A DNA stretch of 38,138 nucleotides from an uncultured Prevotella sp. (GCA_927910885.1 CAKMOD010000089.1:1-38138); one strand, 5' to 3'. Shown: positions 26,500-35,237, counted from the stretch's first letter. The notes: generated by a model from the sequence alone, not told the origin. Made by a program: numbers and translations.

Positions 26500-27067
26500 A
26501 GAAGATTTATTTAGCAAATTACGACGTAATACAAAAGAACAGTTTGATATGCCTGAGAAGCCTATTGAGGGTATTAAATATCAAGATGTAGTACAGCAAT
26601 TTATCGAGATGAGTCATATTGTAGGCTGTGAAGTCATTGAAGCGAAGGCAGAAGATGATATCAATGCACTGATACAAAAGGCTTATCCTGATGCTAAGAT
26701 ATTGGCTTCAAGTGTAAAAGGAATAAAGGCAGACCTTAATCCTGACACTGTTTCAAAGGCACAAGACCTTAATGGAACAGATGTAGGTATCATTCAGGGA
26801 GAAATTGCTGTAGCAGAGAACGGATGTGTATGGGTACCACAAACAATGAAAGAAAGAGTTGTTTGTTTCATCTCAGAGAACCTTGTAATCCTCGTTCAAC
26901 GTAACAATATCGTCAATAATATGCATGAAGCATATAAAAAGATTAACATGACAGACTATGGTTACGGATGTTTTATATCCGGTCCAAGCAAAACAGCCGA
27001 TATAGAACAAGCACTTGTTATGGGAGCACAAGCAGCACGTGGAGTCACAGTTATCATAAAGGGATAA
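26492..27067 (+). CDS. lutC: L-lactate oxidation protein LutC
   Basis: A 191-residue LUD-domain protein (YkgG/LutC). Conserved pieces are VGIIQGEIAVAENGCVWVP, ERVVCFISENLVILVQRNNIVNNMHEAY and the end GYGCFISGPSKTADIEQALVMGAQAARGVTVI. The start ATG is inside the end of lutB, so translation is coupled. Last gene of the operon. Confidence 0.9.
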   Translation: MNKEDLFSKLRRNTKEQFDMPEKPIEGIKYQDVVQQFIEMSHIVGCEVIEAKAEDDINALIQKAYPDAKILASSVKGIKADLNPDTVSKAQDLNGTDVGIIQGEIAVAENGCVWVPQTMKERVVCFISENLVILVQRNNIVNNMHEAYKKINMTDYGYGCFISGPSKTADIEQALVMGAQAARGVTVIIKG

Positions 27068-27110
27068 ACGTTAATTTTGTCAAAAACATAAATATAACGT
27101 ATTGTTAGGA

Positions 27111-27139
27111 GAGGTTTACGACTTTTTTTATTAACTTTG
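27111..27139 (+). promoter_or_regulatory. Promoter of eno
   Basis: TAACTTTG at 27132-27139 matches TAnnTTTG, with TTG at 27111-27113 as the -33 core after an 18-nt spacer. The start codon is 55 nt downstream. Confidence 0.7.
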
Positions 27140-27193
27140 CAAGGAGAAAAAGAAAGTTAAAAATATAACTGATTTTTAATAAACATATAAGTT

Positions 27194-28501
27194 ATGAAGA
27201 TTGAAAAAGTACATGCTCGCGAGATTATGGACTCACGTGGCAATCCTACAGTTGAAGTAGAGGTAACTCTCGAAAATGGTGTAATGGGTCGTGCAAGCGT
27301 TCCATCTGGTGCTTCTACCGGTGAGAACGAGGCTCTGGAGCTTCGTGATGGCGACAAGAACCGTTTCTTGGGTAAGGGTGTTCTCAAGGCTGTTGAGAAT
27401 GTAAACAACCTTATCGCTCCAGCTTTGAAGGGTGACTGCGTGCTGAATCAGCGTGCTATTGACTACAAGATGCTTGAACTCGATGGTACTCCTACTAAGA
27501 GTAAGCTCGGTGCTAACGCTATTCTCGGTGTTTCTTTGGCTGTAGCTCAGACTGCTGCTAAGGCATTGAACATTCCATTGTATCGTTATATCGGTGGTGC
27601 AAATACTTATGTATTGCCAGTACCTATGATGAATATTATCAACGGTGGTGCTCACTCTGATGCTCCTATCGCATTCCAGGAGTTTATGATTCGCCCAGTA
27701 GGTGCTCCTTCTGAGAAGGAAGGTATCCGTATGGGTGCTGAGGTATTCCACGCACTTGCTAAGCTTTTGAAGAAGCGCGGTCTCTCTACTGCAGTAGGTG
27801 ATGAGGGTGGTTTCGCTCCTAAGTTCGATGGTATCGAGGATGCACTCGATTCAATCATTCAGGCTATCAAGGACGCAGGCTATGAGCCAGGCAAGGATGT
27901 TAAGATTGCTATGGACTGTGCTGCTTCTGAGTTCGCTGTATGCGAGGATGGTAAGTGGTTCTATGACTATCGTCAGTTGAAGAATGGTATGCCAAAGGAT
28001 CCTAATGGTAAGAAGCTTAGTGCTGATGAGCAGATTGCTTACCTCGAGCACCTTATCACAAAGTATCCTATCGACTCTATCGAGGATGGTCTTGATGAGA
28101 ACGACTGGGAGAACTGGGTTAAATTGACATCTGCTATCGGTGATCGTTGCCAGCTCGTTGGTGATGACTTGTTCGTAACTAACGTTAAGTTCCTCGAGAA
28201 GGGTATCAAGATGGGTGCAGCTAACTCTATCCTTATCAAGGTTAACCAGATTGGTTCTTTGACAGAGACTCTCGAGGCTATCGAGATGGCTCATCGTCAT
28301 GGTTATACAACTGTAACTTCACACCGTTCTGGTGAGACTGAGGATACAACTATTTCTGACATCGCTGTTGCAACAAACTCTGGTCAGATTAAGACTGGTT
28401 CTATGTCTCGTACAGACCGTATGGCTAAGTACAACCAGCTCATCCGTATTGAGGAGGAACTCGGTGCTTGTGCTAAGTACGGCTACACTAAGTTGAAGTA
28501 A
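27194..28501 (+). CDS. eno: Enolase
   Basis: A 435-residue enolase that converts 2-phosphoglycerate to phosphoenolpyruvate in glycolysis. Visible motifs are ARIEMDSRGNPTVE-like EIMDSRGNPTVEVEV, SGASTGENEALELRD, GDEGGFAPKF, metal ligands in IAMDCAASEF, SIEDGLDENDW and LVGDDLFVTN, and the signature LIKVNQIGSLTET followed by SHRSGETEDT. Codon use is strikingly biased (GGT, GCT, AAG, CTC), as expected for a highly expressed gene. Own promoter and two downstream hairpins. Confidence 0.97.
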   Translation: MKIEKVHAREIMDSRGNPTVEVEVTLENGVMGRASVPSGASTGENEALELRDGDKNRFLGKGVLKAVENVNNLIAPALKGDCVLNQRAIDYKMLELDGTPTKSKLGANAILGVSLAVAQTAAKALNIPLYRYIGGANTYVLPVPMMNIINGGAHSDAPIAFQEFMIRPVGAPSEKEGIRMGAEVFHALAKLLKKRGLSTAVGDEGGFAPKFDGIEDALDSIIQAIKDAGYEPGKDVKIAMDCAASEFAVCEDGKWFYDYRQLKNGMPKDPNGKKLSADEQIAYLEHLITKYPIDSIEDGLDENDWENWVKLTSAIGDRCQLVGDDLFVTNVKFLEKGIKMGAANSILIKVNQIGSLTETLEAIEMAHRHGYTTVTSHRSGETEDTTISDIAVATNSGQIKTGSMSRTDRMAKYNQLIRIEEELGACAKYGYTKLK

Positions 28502-28502
28502 A

Positions 28503-28530
28503 TCATTTAATCACTTGTGTGATTAAATGA
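28503..28530. repeat. 12-bp perfect hairpin right after eno
   Basis: TCATTTAATCAC and GTGATTAAATGA flank a TTGT loop, 2 nt after the eno stop. There is no T run, so it may protect the mRNA 3' end ahead of the terminator that follows. Confidence 0.65.
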
Positions 28531-28542
28531 AATTCTATAGAG

Positions 28543-28583
28543 TAGGGGATAATTGCTTATAATAGTGATTATCTCCTATTTTT
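28543..28583 (+). terminator. Rho-independent terminator of eno
   Basis: TAGGGGATAAT (28543-28553) pairs with ATTATCTCCTA (28568-28578, one G-T wobble) and is followed by TTTTTATT. Confidence 0.75.
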
Positions 28584-28784
28584 ATTGTTTGTAGTTATGG
28601 TGAATGTCATTGGGATTCCCATAACATAAATAGATTTCTGGCTTATATAATAATTTATTAATGTATAAGCCAATGTCTTATAGCAATAAAATAATTAGAA
28701 TTTTAGTACTTTCGTCGTGTAAAAAACTTTACACTAATTCTTGAAAATATCGAATTATAATGCTCAAAAATACCATTCTGGACG

Positions 28785-28966
28785 TCCTTTGTAAGTAATT
28801 AGACATCAATAAGTTACAATACAGCAAAAGAAAAGGTGCTTAATTGGACTTCAAAAGGGCGTTAATAAGGTTGCAAAAGGGCGTCTTTAGCAAGTCAATT
28901 AAGCCTTAATTGACATCTAATTTATCTTCAATTAAAAAGCAATGGACGAAAATTATTTACAAAGAT
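28785..28966. repeat. 182-nt modular intergenic element, copy 3
   Basis: Head TCCTTTGTAAGTAAT (28785 on), 31 nt, AAAAGGTGC (28831-28839), then four 22-nt modules starting at 28840, 28862, 28884 and 28906, and a 39-nt tail ending TTTACAAAGAT. The right end read on the minus strand is TATCTTTGTAA, a -7 box pointing inward. CTTAATTG at the first module pairs with CAATTAAG at the third. Length is identical to copy 1. Confidence 0.8.
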
Positions 28967-29693
28967 ATTTTAATTAGGTTAATATGACATGATATTTAGA
29001 AACGATTTATTTCTTAAGTTTTAAAGTTATTCATTTTAATTTGAAGCTGTTTTTCTGTTTCTTATTTTCTCATTTTAAATTATTTGTATAGTTTCTGTTG
29101 TGCAAACAAACTTACTTTCTCTTTGATAACTAATTTTCTAAGTAAGAATATAACTAACGCCTAATGGTTTTTAATATCTCTTCATATGCTTAACATATAA
29201 TGAACATTATGATAAATAAATAGTTTATTATTCGAAACTAAAAATTAAAGATAAAGAAAATCTACCCTTGTTCTCTTGTTACAAACTTTCAAATATCGTG
29301 AAAGTTAGAGTAAAATTTGATTATAGGAAAGAGTGAATAATTTTGCTTATAAGACACTAAAAGTATCGTTTAATTTATTAGTATAAAAACCTATTCCTTC
29401 AAATACTAAGAATATATTGTGATTGATCTCAGTATCTATTCGAATATGATTATACAAAAATCCCTATCCCACCCTCGTCAAATATATTATAGTCAGCTAA
29501 TGGTAATGCTATATGCAAAATGCAAAGTACACCGTACCAGTCCTTTTAGACATTATATGCTGGGAAATGCAACCTGCAATTAAATCCTCAGAAACCCCGT
29601 ACTCTGATGTAATGTTGTTTTTAGCTCACACCTACAACATAATGAGACTACACCTAAAAATATTTCTATAATTTCTTACTTTCTTTATAGAGT
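28967..29693. other. Long AT-rich non-coding stretch
   Basis: Together with the element before it this makes a gap of nearly 1.2 kb after eno. I find no coding frame, no RNA gene and no clear promoter in 28967-29693; only scattered short AT-rich dyads. It separates the eno terminator from the convergent DIP1984 gene. Confidence 0.5.
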
Positions 29694-30149
29694 TTATTCA
29701 ATTAATTCTGTTGTGAAGTTTAATGTCTGTATCTTCATATCAAGCTCACGTAATTGCTTAGACAAGTCATCTATCTTTTTACCTAAGGGCTTGATATCTA
29801 TTGTTGTTACCATTTTTATTTCAGAACGGCTGTATCGTTCCTGAGATTCTGATGCCTTGTTGAAGATTTCACGAAGTGACGTAATACGCATAGAGAGAAT
29901 ATCACGTTCTGCCATCATTTCTGTTATAGTACGCCCTTCGCTAATAGTATTCATGTTAGTCTTGTTAATCTTGAATATTAAAGCAAAAAGTGTATTCAGA
30001 CAGGCATCCATTTCTTTCATTAATTCCTTTGGTTCTTCAGAAGGCACATCACCTTCCTGTACACGAACATTATTTAGCACTCGACTTTTAAGTTGCTCTA
30101 TCCTTTTTTGCGTATCCTTACGGATTGCTAATGCTTCTGCTAATTTCAT
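29694..30149 (-). CDS. DIP1984-family protein
   Basis: A 151-residue mostly helical protein of the DIP1984 (septicolysin-like) family, recognisable from MKLAEALAIRKDTQKRIEQLKSRVLNNVRVQEGD, INKTNMNT, RDILSMRITSLREIFNKAS, RSEIKMVTTIDIKPL and the end LRELDMKIQTLNFTTELIE. The family's role is not established. It is 15 nt downstream of a DUF2130 gene and evidently co-transcribed; both are coiled-coil rich, which hints at a shared complex, but that is inference. Confidence 0.82.
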   Translation of the reverse strand: MKLAEALAIRKDTQKRIEQLKSRVLNNVRVQEGDVPSEEPKELMKEMDACLNTLFALIFKINKTNMNTISEGRTITEMMAERDILSMRITSLREIFNKASESQERYSRSEIKMVTTIDIKPLGKKIDDLSKQLRELDMKIQTLNFTTELIE

Positions 30150-30164
30150 TGCTATATATTTTTA

Positions 30165-31559
30165 TTATTCTACTATATTCTGACTCTTCTTACGTGCTTC
30201 ATCAAACTTTGCTTTCATTGTAGGATTCATGTGCGTTAGCCTACGTATAGTAAGATCGTCTGTGTCTTTATTAGCAAGACGAAGATTATTCTCACTACTT
30301 AAAAGTTCCTCACGTACCTTTTGAAGTTTTATAATTGTAGCATCAATATCCTTAATGGCATCATTAAACTTCTTTGATACCATCTCATAATGGCGACCAA
30401 ACTTAGTTCTGAAGTCTTCTATTTTATTTTCAAAGTTGGTAACATCCACCTCTTTACTCTGTGAAAGGATAAGCTGCTTCTTATATTCTAAACTCTTCTT
30501 TGATGTTTGCACAAGAAGATTGATAAATGGAACAAAGAACTGTGGACGTATAACGTACATCTTTGGATAAAGATGACTCTTATTTACAATACCTGTATTA
30601 TAAAGTTCATTATCAGCTTCAAGAAGACTAACTAAAACAGCGAACTCACAACCTTTCTTCCTGCGGTCATCATCAAGCTTCTTCAAGAAGTCATCGTTCT
30701 TATGTTTGGTAGCAGTAGTATCCATTTCATTTTTCATCTCAAACATGATAGAGATATACTCTGTACCATCTTCTTCCGCGCGAAATATAAAGTCACCCTT
30801 TGTTCCATCACTCGCATCATTATCTTTCTCAAAGTATGCAGTAGGCATCATTGGACGAATATACTGATCGAACTCAATGCTACAATGCTGCTCAAGTGTT
30901 TCACCAACCATTTTGGTAGACATCTTGGTTTTCAAGTCTTTATAGTAGTCTACTAAATCCTGCTTCATACGAAGTTCATTCTCATGATGCTTGATGAGTG
31001 ACGCCTCATGAAGTTGCGCTTCACGCTTCTCTAATTCTGCAGTAGAACGAAGTTGAGAGATTTCTGTATCCTTTGCTTGAACCTCCTTCTGAGCTTTACT
31101 TCGTTCTTCCATTATTGCAAGCTGCAATTTATTATCACTCTGTTCTATTGCAGAGTTGAGTTTAGAAATCTGCTGGTCTTTCTCAGCCAAAGCAATCATC
31201 ATATCATTCCTTTTCTGAGCGGCAACATTCTCTAATTGCGTCTTGAGAACTTCGATTTCAGCCGAGAATGCACTCTTCAACTTTATAAGTTCACTTTCCT
31301 TCTCACTCTTCAGTCGTTCAATCTCAGCATCTTTGGCACCAAGTTCAAGTTCTTTCTTGGTGAGCTGGTGTTGGAAGGATTGTTCTGTCTTAGCAGTTGC
31401 TAAGGCTTGCTCTGCTTTATGCTGCTCATGAAGTTCAGCAATACGACGATCAACCTCTTCATTAAACTCCGTATTCTTAACCTGATTAACAATAGAAGCA
31501 TAGTCTGCCTCGTTTACAGTAAAAACCTTGTGGCAGTTAGGGCATATTAATTCTTTCAT
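30165..31559 (-). CDS. DUF2130-family coiled-coil protein
   Basis: A 464-residue protein. It begins with a zinc-knuckle-like KELICPNCHKVFTV, followed by a long charged coiled coil of about residues 35-200 (KELELGAKDAEIERLKSEKE, AEKDQQISKLNSAIEQSDN). The conserved DUF2130 domain follows (GETLEQHCSIEFDQYIRPMMPTAYFEKDNDASDGTKGDFIFR, ISIMFEMKNEMDTTATKHKNDDFLKKLDDDRRKKGCEFAVLVSLLEADNELY). That segment has a restriction-endonuclease-like look (GDFIFR...MFEMKNE), so a DNA-related role like RmuC is possible but unproven. It heads a two-gene unit with DIP1984. Confidence 0.85.
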   Translation of the reverse strand: MKELICPNCHKVFTVNEADYASIVNQVKNTEFNEEVDRRIAELHEQHKAEQALATAKTEQSFQHQLTKKELELGAKDAEIERLKSEKESELIKLKSAFSAEIEVLKTQLENVAAQKRNDMMIALAEKDQQISKLNSAIEQSDNKLQLAIMEERSKAQKEVQAKDTEISQLRSTAELEKREAQLHEASLIKHHENELRMKQDLVDYYKDLKTKMSTKMVGETLEQHCSIEFDQYIRPMMPTAYFEKDNDASDGTKGDFIFRAEEDGTEYISIMFEMKNEMDTTATKHKNDDFLKKLDDDRRKKGCEFAVLVSLLEADNELYNTGIVNKSHLYPKMYVIRPQFFVPFINLLVQTSKKSLEYKKQLILSQSKEVDVTNFENKIEDFRTKFGRHYEMVSKKFNDAIKDIDATIIKLQKVREELLSSENNLRLANKDTDDLTIRRLTHMNPTMKAKFDEARKKSQNIVE

Positions 31560-32075
31560 GAATGTGATGTCTTTTGATATATGAAAAGTCTACTTACAGA
31601 ACTCAGAACTTCAATCTTTATTGTCATTCTTTGTCGCTCGTTATCTATCGACTTTCATTTTAGTATAGAATAAATAAGTCAAATGCGAATATACAAAATA
31701 TTTTGTTTATTTTAGATGAACACACAAGAAAAACACAAACTGATTATTAATTTCTATAGTTTATTATCAATTTTCGAACTATAATGCAATATAAAGCCTC
31801 TTATTCTGCCATTAACAATTAACAAAAAACCAACATATAGCCACTATACAGAGAACTCATAGCTAATTGTTATTGCGTACTATCTTGCTGCCATAGAGTA
31901 ACAGCAAAATAGTAACATATCTTACAAGAATAGTTTTGGTTTGCTGTCACTTTTAACACATCTTGTAATTCTACTGTTAACTAATGAGTTAAATGTGAAT
32001 ATAGAGTGATAGAAGTGACAGCAAAAGTTATTTTCTATCAATAAGCCGAGCTCACTCTGACAATGAATTGCAAAC
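31560..32075. other. Intergenic region with several dyads
   Basis: No gene seen. It contains a hairpin TACTATCTTGCTG (31878-31890) with CAGCAAAATAGTA (31902-31914), one mismatch, and a perfect 13-bp inverted pair TTTGCTGTCACTT (31940-31952) with AAGTGACAGCAAA (32013-32025) separated by 60 nt. Both arms share a TTGCTG/CAGCAA core. The promoter of the DUF2130 unit must lie here but I see no clear TAnnTTTG box. Confidence 0.5.
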
Positions 32076-32163
32076 TGATTTACCATCAACACGATTAGTG
32101 CTTACCAACAGCACAATACGTGTGGAGCAGCAACACGATATGTGCGGAGTAATATAGAATCCT
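32076..32163. repeat. Diverged array of 22-nt GTG...CAC units
   Basis: Units phased at exactly 22 nt start at 32098 (GTGCTTACC...CACAATAC), 32120 (GTGTGGAGC...CACGATAT) and 32142 (GTGCGGAG), preceded by a weaker unit at 32076 (TGATTTACC...CACGATTA). Just beyond, 32162-32195 holds AAAGGGCA followed by TTAGTTAGATGCC, which resembles one module of the 180-nt element family. Confidence 0.55.
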
Positions 32164-32251
32164 TAAAGGGCATTAGTTAGATGCCAAGTAGTCCTCCTCT
32201 TATATGCTACTTTATAACTAACTTGTTTTCTGAAGAAACTTAATGCTCTGT

Positions 32252-32632
32252 TTAAGTAGCTTGTTGTAAACTTAAAGTATCTTCTATTATTTGAGGTGAT
32301 GTTTTGGGCTTGAAAATCATTAATACTAAAGGTTTTTCCTTTTCAAATATAGCCATTTCACAAAAAAGAAAGCCTAAGTCTAAATACATTATTCTACGTT
32401 TCAAGTCAAAATCATAGATAGCAAAATCTTGATCAATTCCTATAGCAAATATCTTTGGGAATACTTCTATGACCTGAGGCTGTAATAGGTCACTTGACCA
32501 AGCAATTTTCGCATAGGAATCGCCTTCCACTATCTTCCCATATATTCGATAAGAATCATTATGATAGTCTTTGAATACTGAATCATAATTTAATCTTTTA
32601 TATGTATCATAATCGATAATTTCAATGTTCAT
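32252..32632 (-). CDS. Hypothetical protein, possible orphan immunity protein
   Basis: A 126-residue soluble protein (MNIEIIDYDTYKRLNYDSVF...) without signal peptide or membrane segment and rich in Asp, Ile and Phe. I recognise no family. It is small, AT-rich, probably cytoplasmic and lies in a row of similar-looking genes next to Rhs material, a setting typical of immunity proteins for polymorphic toxins. That role is inference from context only. It is 50 nt downstream of the ankyrin-type lipoprotein gene. Confidence 0.6.
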   Translation of the reverse strand: MNIEIIDYDTYKRLNYDSVFKDYHNDSYRIYGKIVEGDSYAKIAWSSDLLQPQVIEVFPKIFAIGIDQDFAIYDFDLKRRIMYLDLGFLFCEMAIFEKEKPLVLMIFKPKTSPQIIEDTLSLQQAT

Positions 32633-32682
32633 TTCTTTTTATTATATGTTTGAATCAAAATCATTACCGTAAAGAGACCAAT

Positions 32683-33579
32683 TTAATAATGCTTTATATA
32701 ATAATCGAAGTCTGCTTTATTTTTAGGGGCTATCTCACGCATTATAACCCCATACATTCCACTTGGTATTGGTGATTTCCAATAATCTAATCCCTTTCTC
32801 TTCAAGAAATTAACGACTTTCATTTTCTCATTGTACGCCTTTGAACCAATTGGGTATACACATTTACGTAGTTTATATAGAATATCTACTTCAAAAGTGG
32901 GATAATCAGGCTTATCCACGTCTATTTCTGTAAACTTTCTGCGATAGTCTGCTCCTTTCAGTAGAAGATATAACATAATATCCATCTTACCATGAATCAT
33001 ACAATTTTCTATTGCGCAATTTTCAGTAGATGTTGCATAATTAATGTTTGCTCCTGCATCAACTAATAATTTAACCTTCTCAAAGGAGGAAAACACAGCA
33101 GCACTTAAAGCAAAATCTCTCATTGGTACAATCTCTCCTAAACCATCCTCCTGAACTCCACAAGCTGTTGAATTTGGGTCTCCTCCATACTTCAGTAATA
33201 AAGCAAGTATTTTACTTGACGGTCTGGTAAAGCGACAAGCTAATAAGACAGCACTTTGTCCAAAGTATTCAGTGGAGTCATTATGTGCATTAGGATTAGC
33301 TCCTAACGCTAATAATTTCTCAACGGATTCTATTTTATTAGTACGTGTTGCTAACATCAAAAGAGTCTGCTTGTATTTTGGGTCTCGGTAATCTACAGGA
33401 ATATGCATCTGTAAAACTTGTTTCGAAATCTCTGTAGTATCTTCATCTTCAACAGCCTTTGCTAAAGACCATGCAGGCGTATATTTATACAACCTAAAAT
33501 CATCTCCTAACATGTCGTTCACGTTAGGCTCTGTACACGAAAAACAAACAAACAACACTAAGAATAAAAGATGCTTCAT
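32683..33579 (-). CDS. Ankyrin-repeat lipoprotein
   Basis: A 298-residue protein with a lipoprotein signal MKHLLFLVLFVCFSC (lipidated Cys15). Ankyrin repeats cover about residues 55-210: YKQTLLMLATRTNKIESVEKLLALGANPNAHN, SAVLLACRFTRPSSKILALLLKYGGDPNS, FALSAAVFSSFEKVKLLVDAGANINYA and MIHGKMDIMLYLLLKGADY. The remaining C-terminus is basic and unassigned. Ankyrin proteins with lipobox are often found beside contact-dependent toxins as periplasm-facing immunity proteins; the neighbouring Rhs genes support this but do not prove it. Confidence 0.75.
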   Translation of the reverse strand: MKHLLFLVLFVCFSCTEPNVNDMLGDDFRLYKYTPAWSLAKAVEDEDTTEISKQVLQMHIPVDYRDPKYKQTLLMLATRTNKIESVEKLLALGANPNAHNDSTEYFGQSAVLLACRFTRPSSKILALLLKYGGDPNSTACGVQEDGLGEIVPMRDFALSAAVFSSFEKVKLLVDAGANINYATSTENCAIENCMIHGKMDIMLYLLLKGADYRRKFTEIDVDKPDYPTFEVDILYKLRKCVYPIGSKAYNEKMKVVNFLKRKGLDYWKSPIPSGMYGVIMREIAPKNKADFDYYIKHY

Positions 33580-33665
33580 ATTTATAATAATTCTATTCTT
33601 TATATCTTAAAATACTTCCTATAAGTAAAATGAAACTACTTTCCATCTATAGTTTTAGAGAGTAC

Positions 33666-34184
33666 TTATTTATAAGTTATACGTACGCTATCTACATAAT
33701 ATACATGGGGAAAAGGTTCCTTTATCAAGCATCGTACTACGATATGATTGATAACGGAGTCCCCGTAAATCTGATATAGGCTATCTGATTCTTGAGATGT
33801 TGGGATTCTTTGCTTACTTCCTTTACATTCTATTCTAAATCCACTACTTGCCTCCCTTCCTCCAGAACCCGTTGGAATATAATACAATACTGGGAGTTGT
33901 TTGGTGAGATAACCTTTCAAACTTCTGCTTTTCAAATCGCATATACTGTAAAAGATTAACCAAACTACAAAAAACGTACAGCCTACAACATAAGAGTAGT
34001 AATGCAGTTTATTCTTTATTTTAAGTATTATATAAGAAAACAAAAGAATCAAAATGTTTAATGATATCATATAGAAATACGTATCTATAATGACATTCGC
34101 TCCCATATAAAGTAGTATCCACAGCCCCGCTAAAGCCAAGAAATACCAAGTTGCTTCTTCCTTTAATATTTTCTTTAGATTCAT
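33666..34184 (-). CDS. Membrane protein of unknown function, possible immunity protein
   Basis: A 172-residue protein with three hydrophobic helices in its first half (YFLALAGLWILLYMGANVII, YMISLNILILLFSYIILKI, YYSYVVGCTFFVVWLIFYSI) and a soluble C-terminal domain of about 85 residues. No family recognised. It lies between the ankyrin lipoprotein and the IS30 element, its start only about 25 nt from the IS end, so its own promoter may have been replaced by the insertion. Confidence 0.55.
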   Translation of the reverse strand: MNLKKILKEEATWYFLALAGLWILLYMGANVIIDTYFYMISLNILILLFSYIILKIKNKLHYYSYVVGCTFFVVWLIFYSICDLKSRSLKGYLTKQLPVLYYIPTGSGGREASSGFRIECKGSKQRIPTSQESDSLYQIYGDSVINHIVVRCLIKEPFPHVYYVDSVRITYK

Positions 34185-34218
34185 TGTCTCATCGAATATT
34201 TATAATTAAAGTGTGAAT

Positions 34219-35187
34219 TCAACAAGCAAGTGCAAATTTACTTAATTTGTTCGTAAAAGCACACTCATGTGGTGTTTTAAATTCTAATTTCTTTCTTGGT
34301 CTGATGTTAATTTTCTTTGCATACTTTGTGAATTGTTGATGGCTGATATGTTCAAATGTTTCTATTTTTGGTAAGTATTGTCTAATCAGTCCGTTAGCAT
34401 TTTCTATAGCCCCCTTCTGCCATGAAGTGTATGGATCGGTAAAATAGATGTTGACACCAAGGCTTTTGCCTATCATTTCATGGCAAGCGAATTCAGTACC
34501 GTTGTCAGTTGTAATAGACTTGACATGCTCTTTGAATGGGGACAGCAAATGTATTACAGTGCGTGCCAGCTCTTTGGCATTTTTCCCCTTTTTGAGTTTT
34601 CTCATAAACAGCATACTTGTACTGCGCTCTATCAGTGTCACAATGGCCCCATGATTTCCCCTTCCAACAATCGTGTCCATCTCGAAGTCCCCAAAGCGTT
34701 TTCCGTCAACTTCGGTAGGTCTCTCACTGATGCTTGTTCTATTGGGTATAGATATGCGTCTGCTACCAACTACTCTGGCGCGATGCTTCAGCTTGTGACG
34801 ACAGTGTTTATATAGTGTTCCACCTTCTGCCTTATTCTTACGTATCATACGGTATATGGTTTCATGGCTAATATACTTGCCATCCTTGGCCAATACACCG
34901 GATATTTGTTCCAGAGACCATTGCTTGGTAACAAGAAGGTGCTTCGCCTCTTCCATGACATCCTTGTCGATTGAACGATTGCCCGGCTTTCTGCGCTTTG
35001 CTTGTACTGCATTTGCTTGGGCTGTTTCCCAATTATAGCGTCCTCTGACTCCACTATTACGTCTTAGTTTACGAGACACTGTACTTGGACTTACATTTAT
35101 TGCTTTGGCAATCTCTTTTTGTTTCGTTCTATTTTGGAGTAGCACAGAAATTGTGTACCTTTGTTCCGAGGTTAATTGTTTGTACAT
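34219..35187 (-). CDS. IS30-family transposase
   Basis: A complete 322-residue transposase. N-terminal helix-turn-helix: LTSEQRYTISVLLQNRTKQK, IAKAINVSPSTVSRKLRRNS. DDE residues are visible in GDFEMDTIVG, ITTDNGTEF and KGAIENANGLIRQYLPK. The family spacing is normal and nothing is broken, so it may be active. The stop codon lies within the left terminal repeat. A -7 box (TAATTTTG, minus strand 35202-35195) ends 8 nt before the ATG, implying a leaderless or nearly leaderless mRNA. Confidence 0.93.
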   Translation of the reverse strand: MYKQLTSEQRYTISVLLQNRTKQKEIAKAINVSPSTVSRKLRRNSGVRGRYNWETAQANAVQAKRRKPGNRSIDKDVMEEAKHLLVTKQWSLEQISGVLAKDGKYISHETIYRMIRKNKAEGGTLYKHCRHKLKHRARVVGSRRISIPNRTSISERPTEVDGKRFGDFEMDTIVGRGNHGAIVTLIERSTSMLFMRKLKKGKNAKELARTVIHLLSPFKEHVKSITTDNGTEFACHEMIGKSLGVNIYFTDPYTSWQKGAIENANGLIRQYLPKIETFEHISHQQFTKYAKKINIRPRKKLEFKTPHECAFTNKLSKFALAC

Positions 35188-35194
35188 AGCAATG

Positions 35195-35202
35195 CAAAAT
35201 TA
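35195..35202 (-). promoter_or_regulatory. -7 box of the transposase gene
   Basis: TAATTTTG on the minus strand matches TAnnTTTG directly before the transposase start at 35187, so the transcript would begin at or next to the ATG. Confidence 0.5.
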
Positions 35203-35212
35203 ATTAATCTTT

Positions 35213-35237
35213 GGGAGACGGAGGTCTCCCTTTTTTT
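35213..35237 (+). terminator. Terminator-like hairpin inside the IS, upstream of the transposase
   Basis: GGGAGAC (35213-35219) pairs with GTCTCCC (35224-35230) and is followed by seven T on the plus strand. In the transposase direction the stem lies upstream of the -7 box. It would stop plus-strand (antisense) transcripts leaving the IS. Confidence 0.7.
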
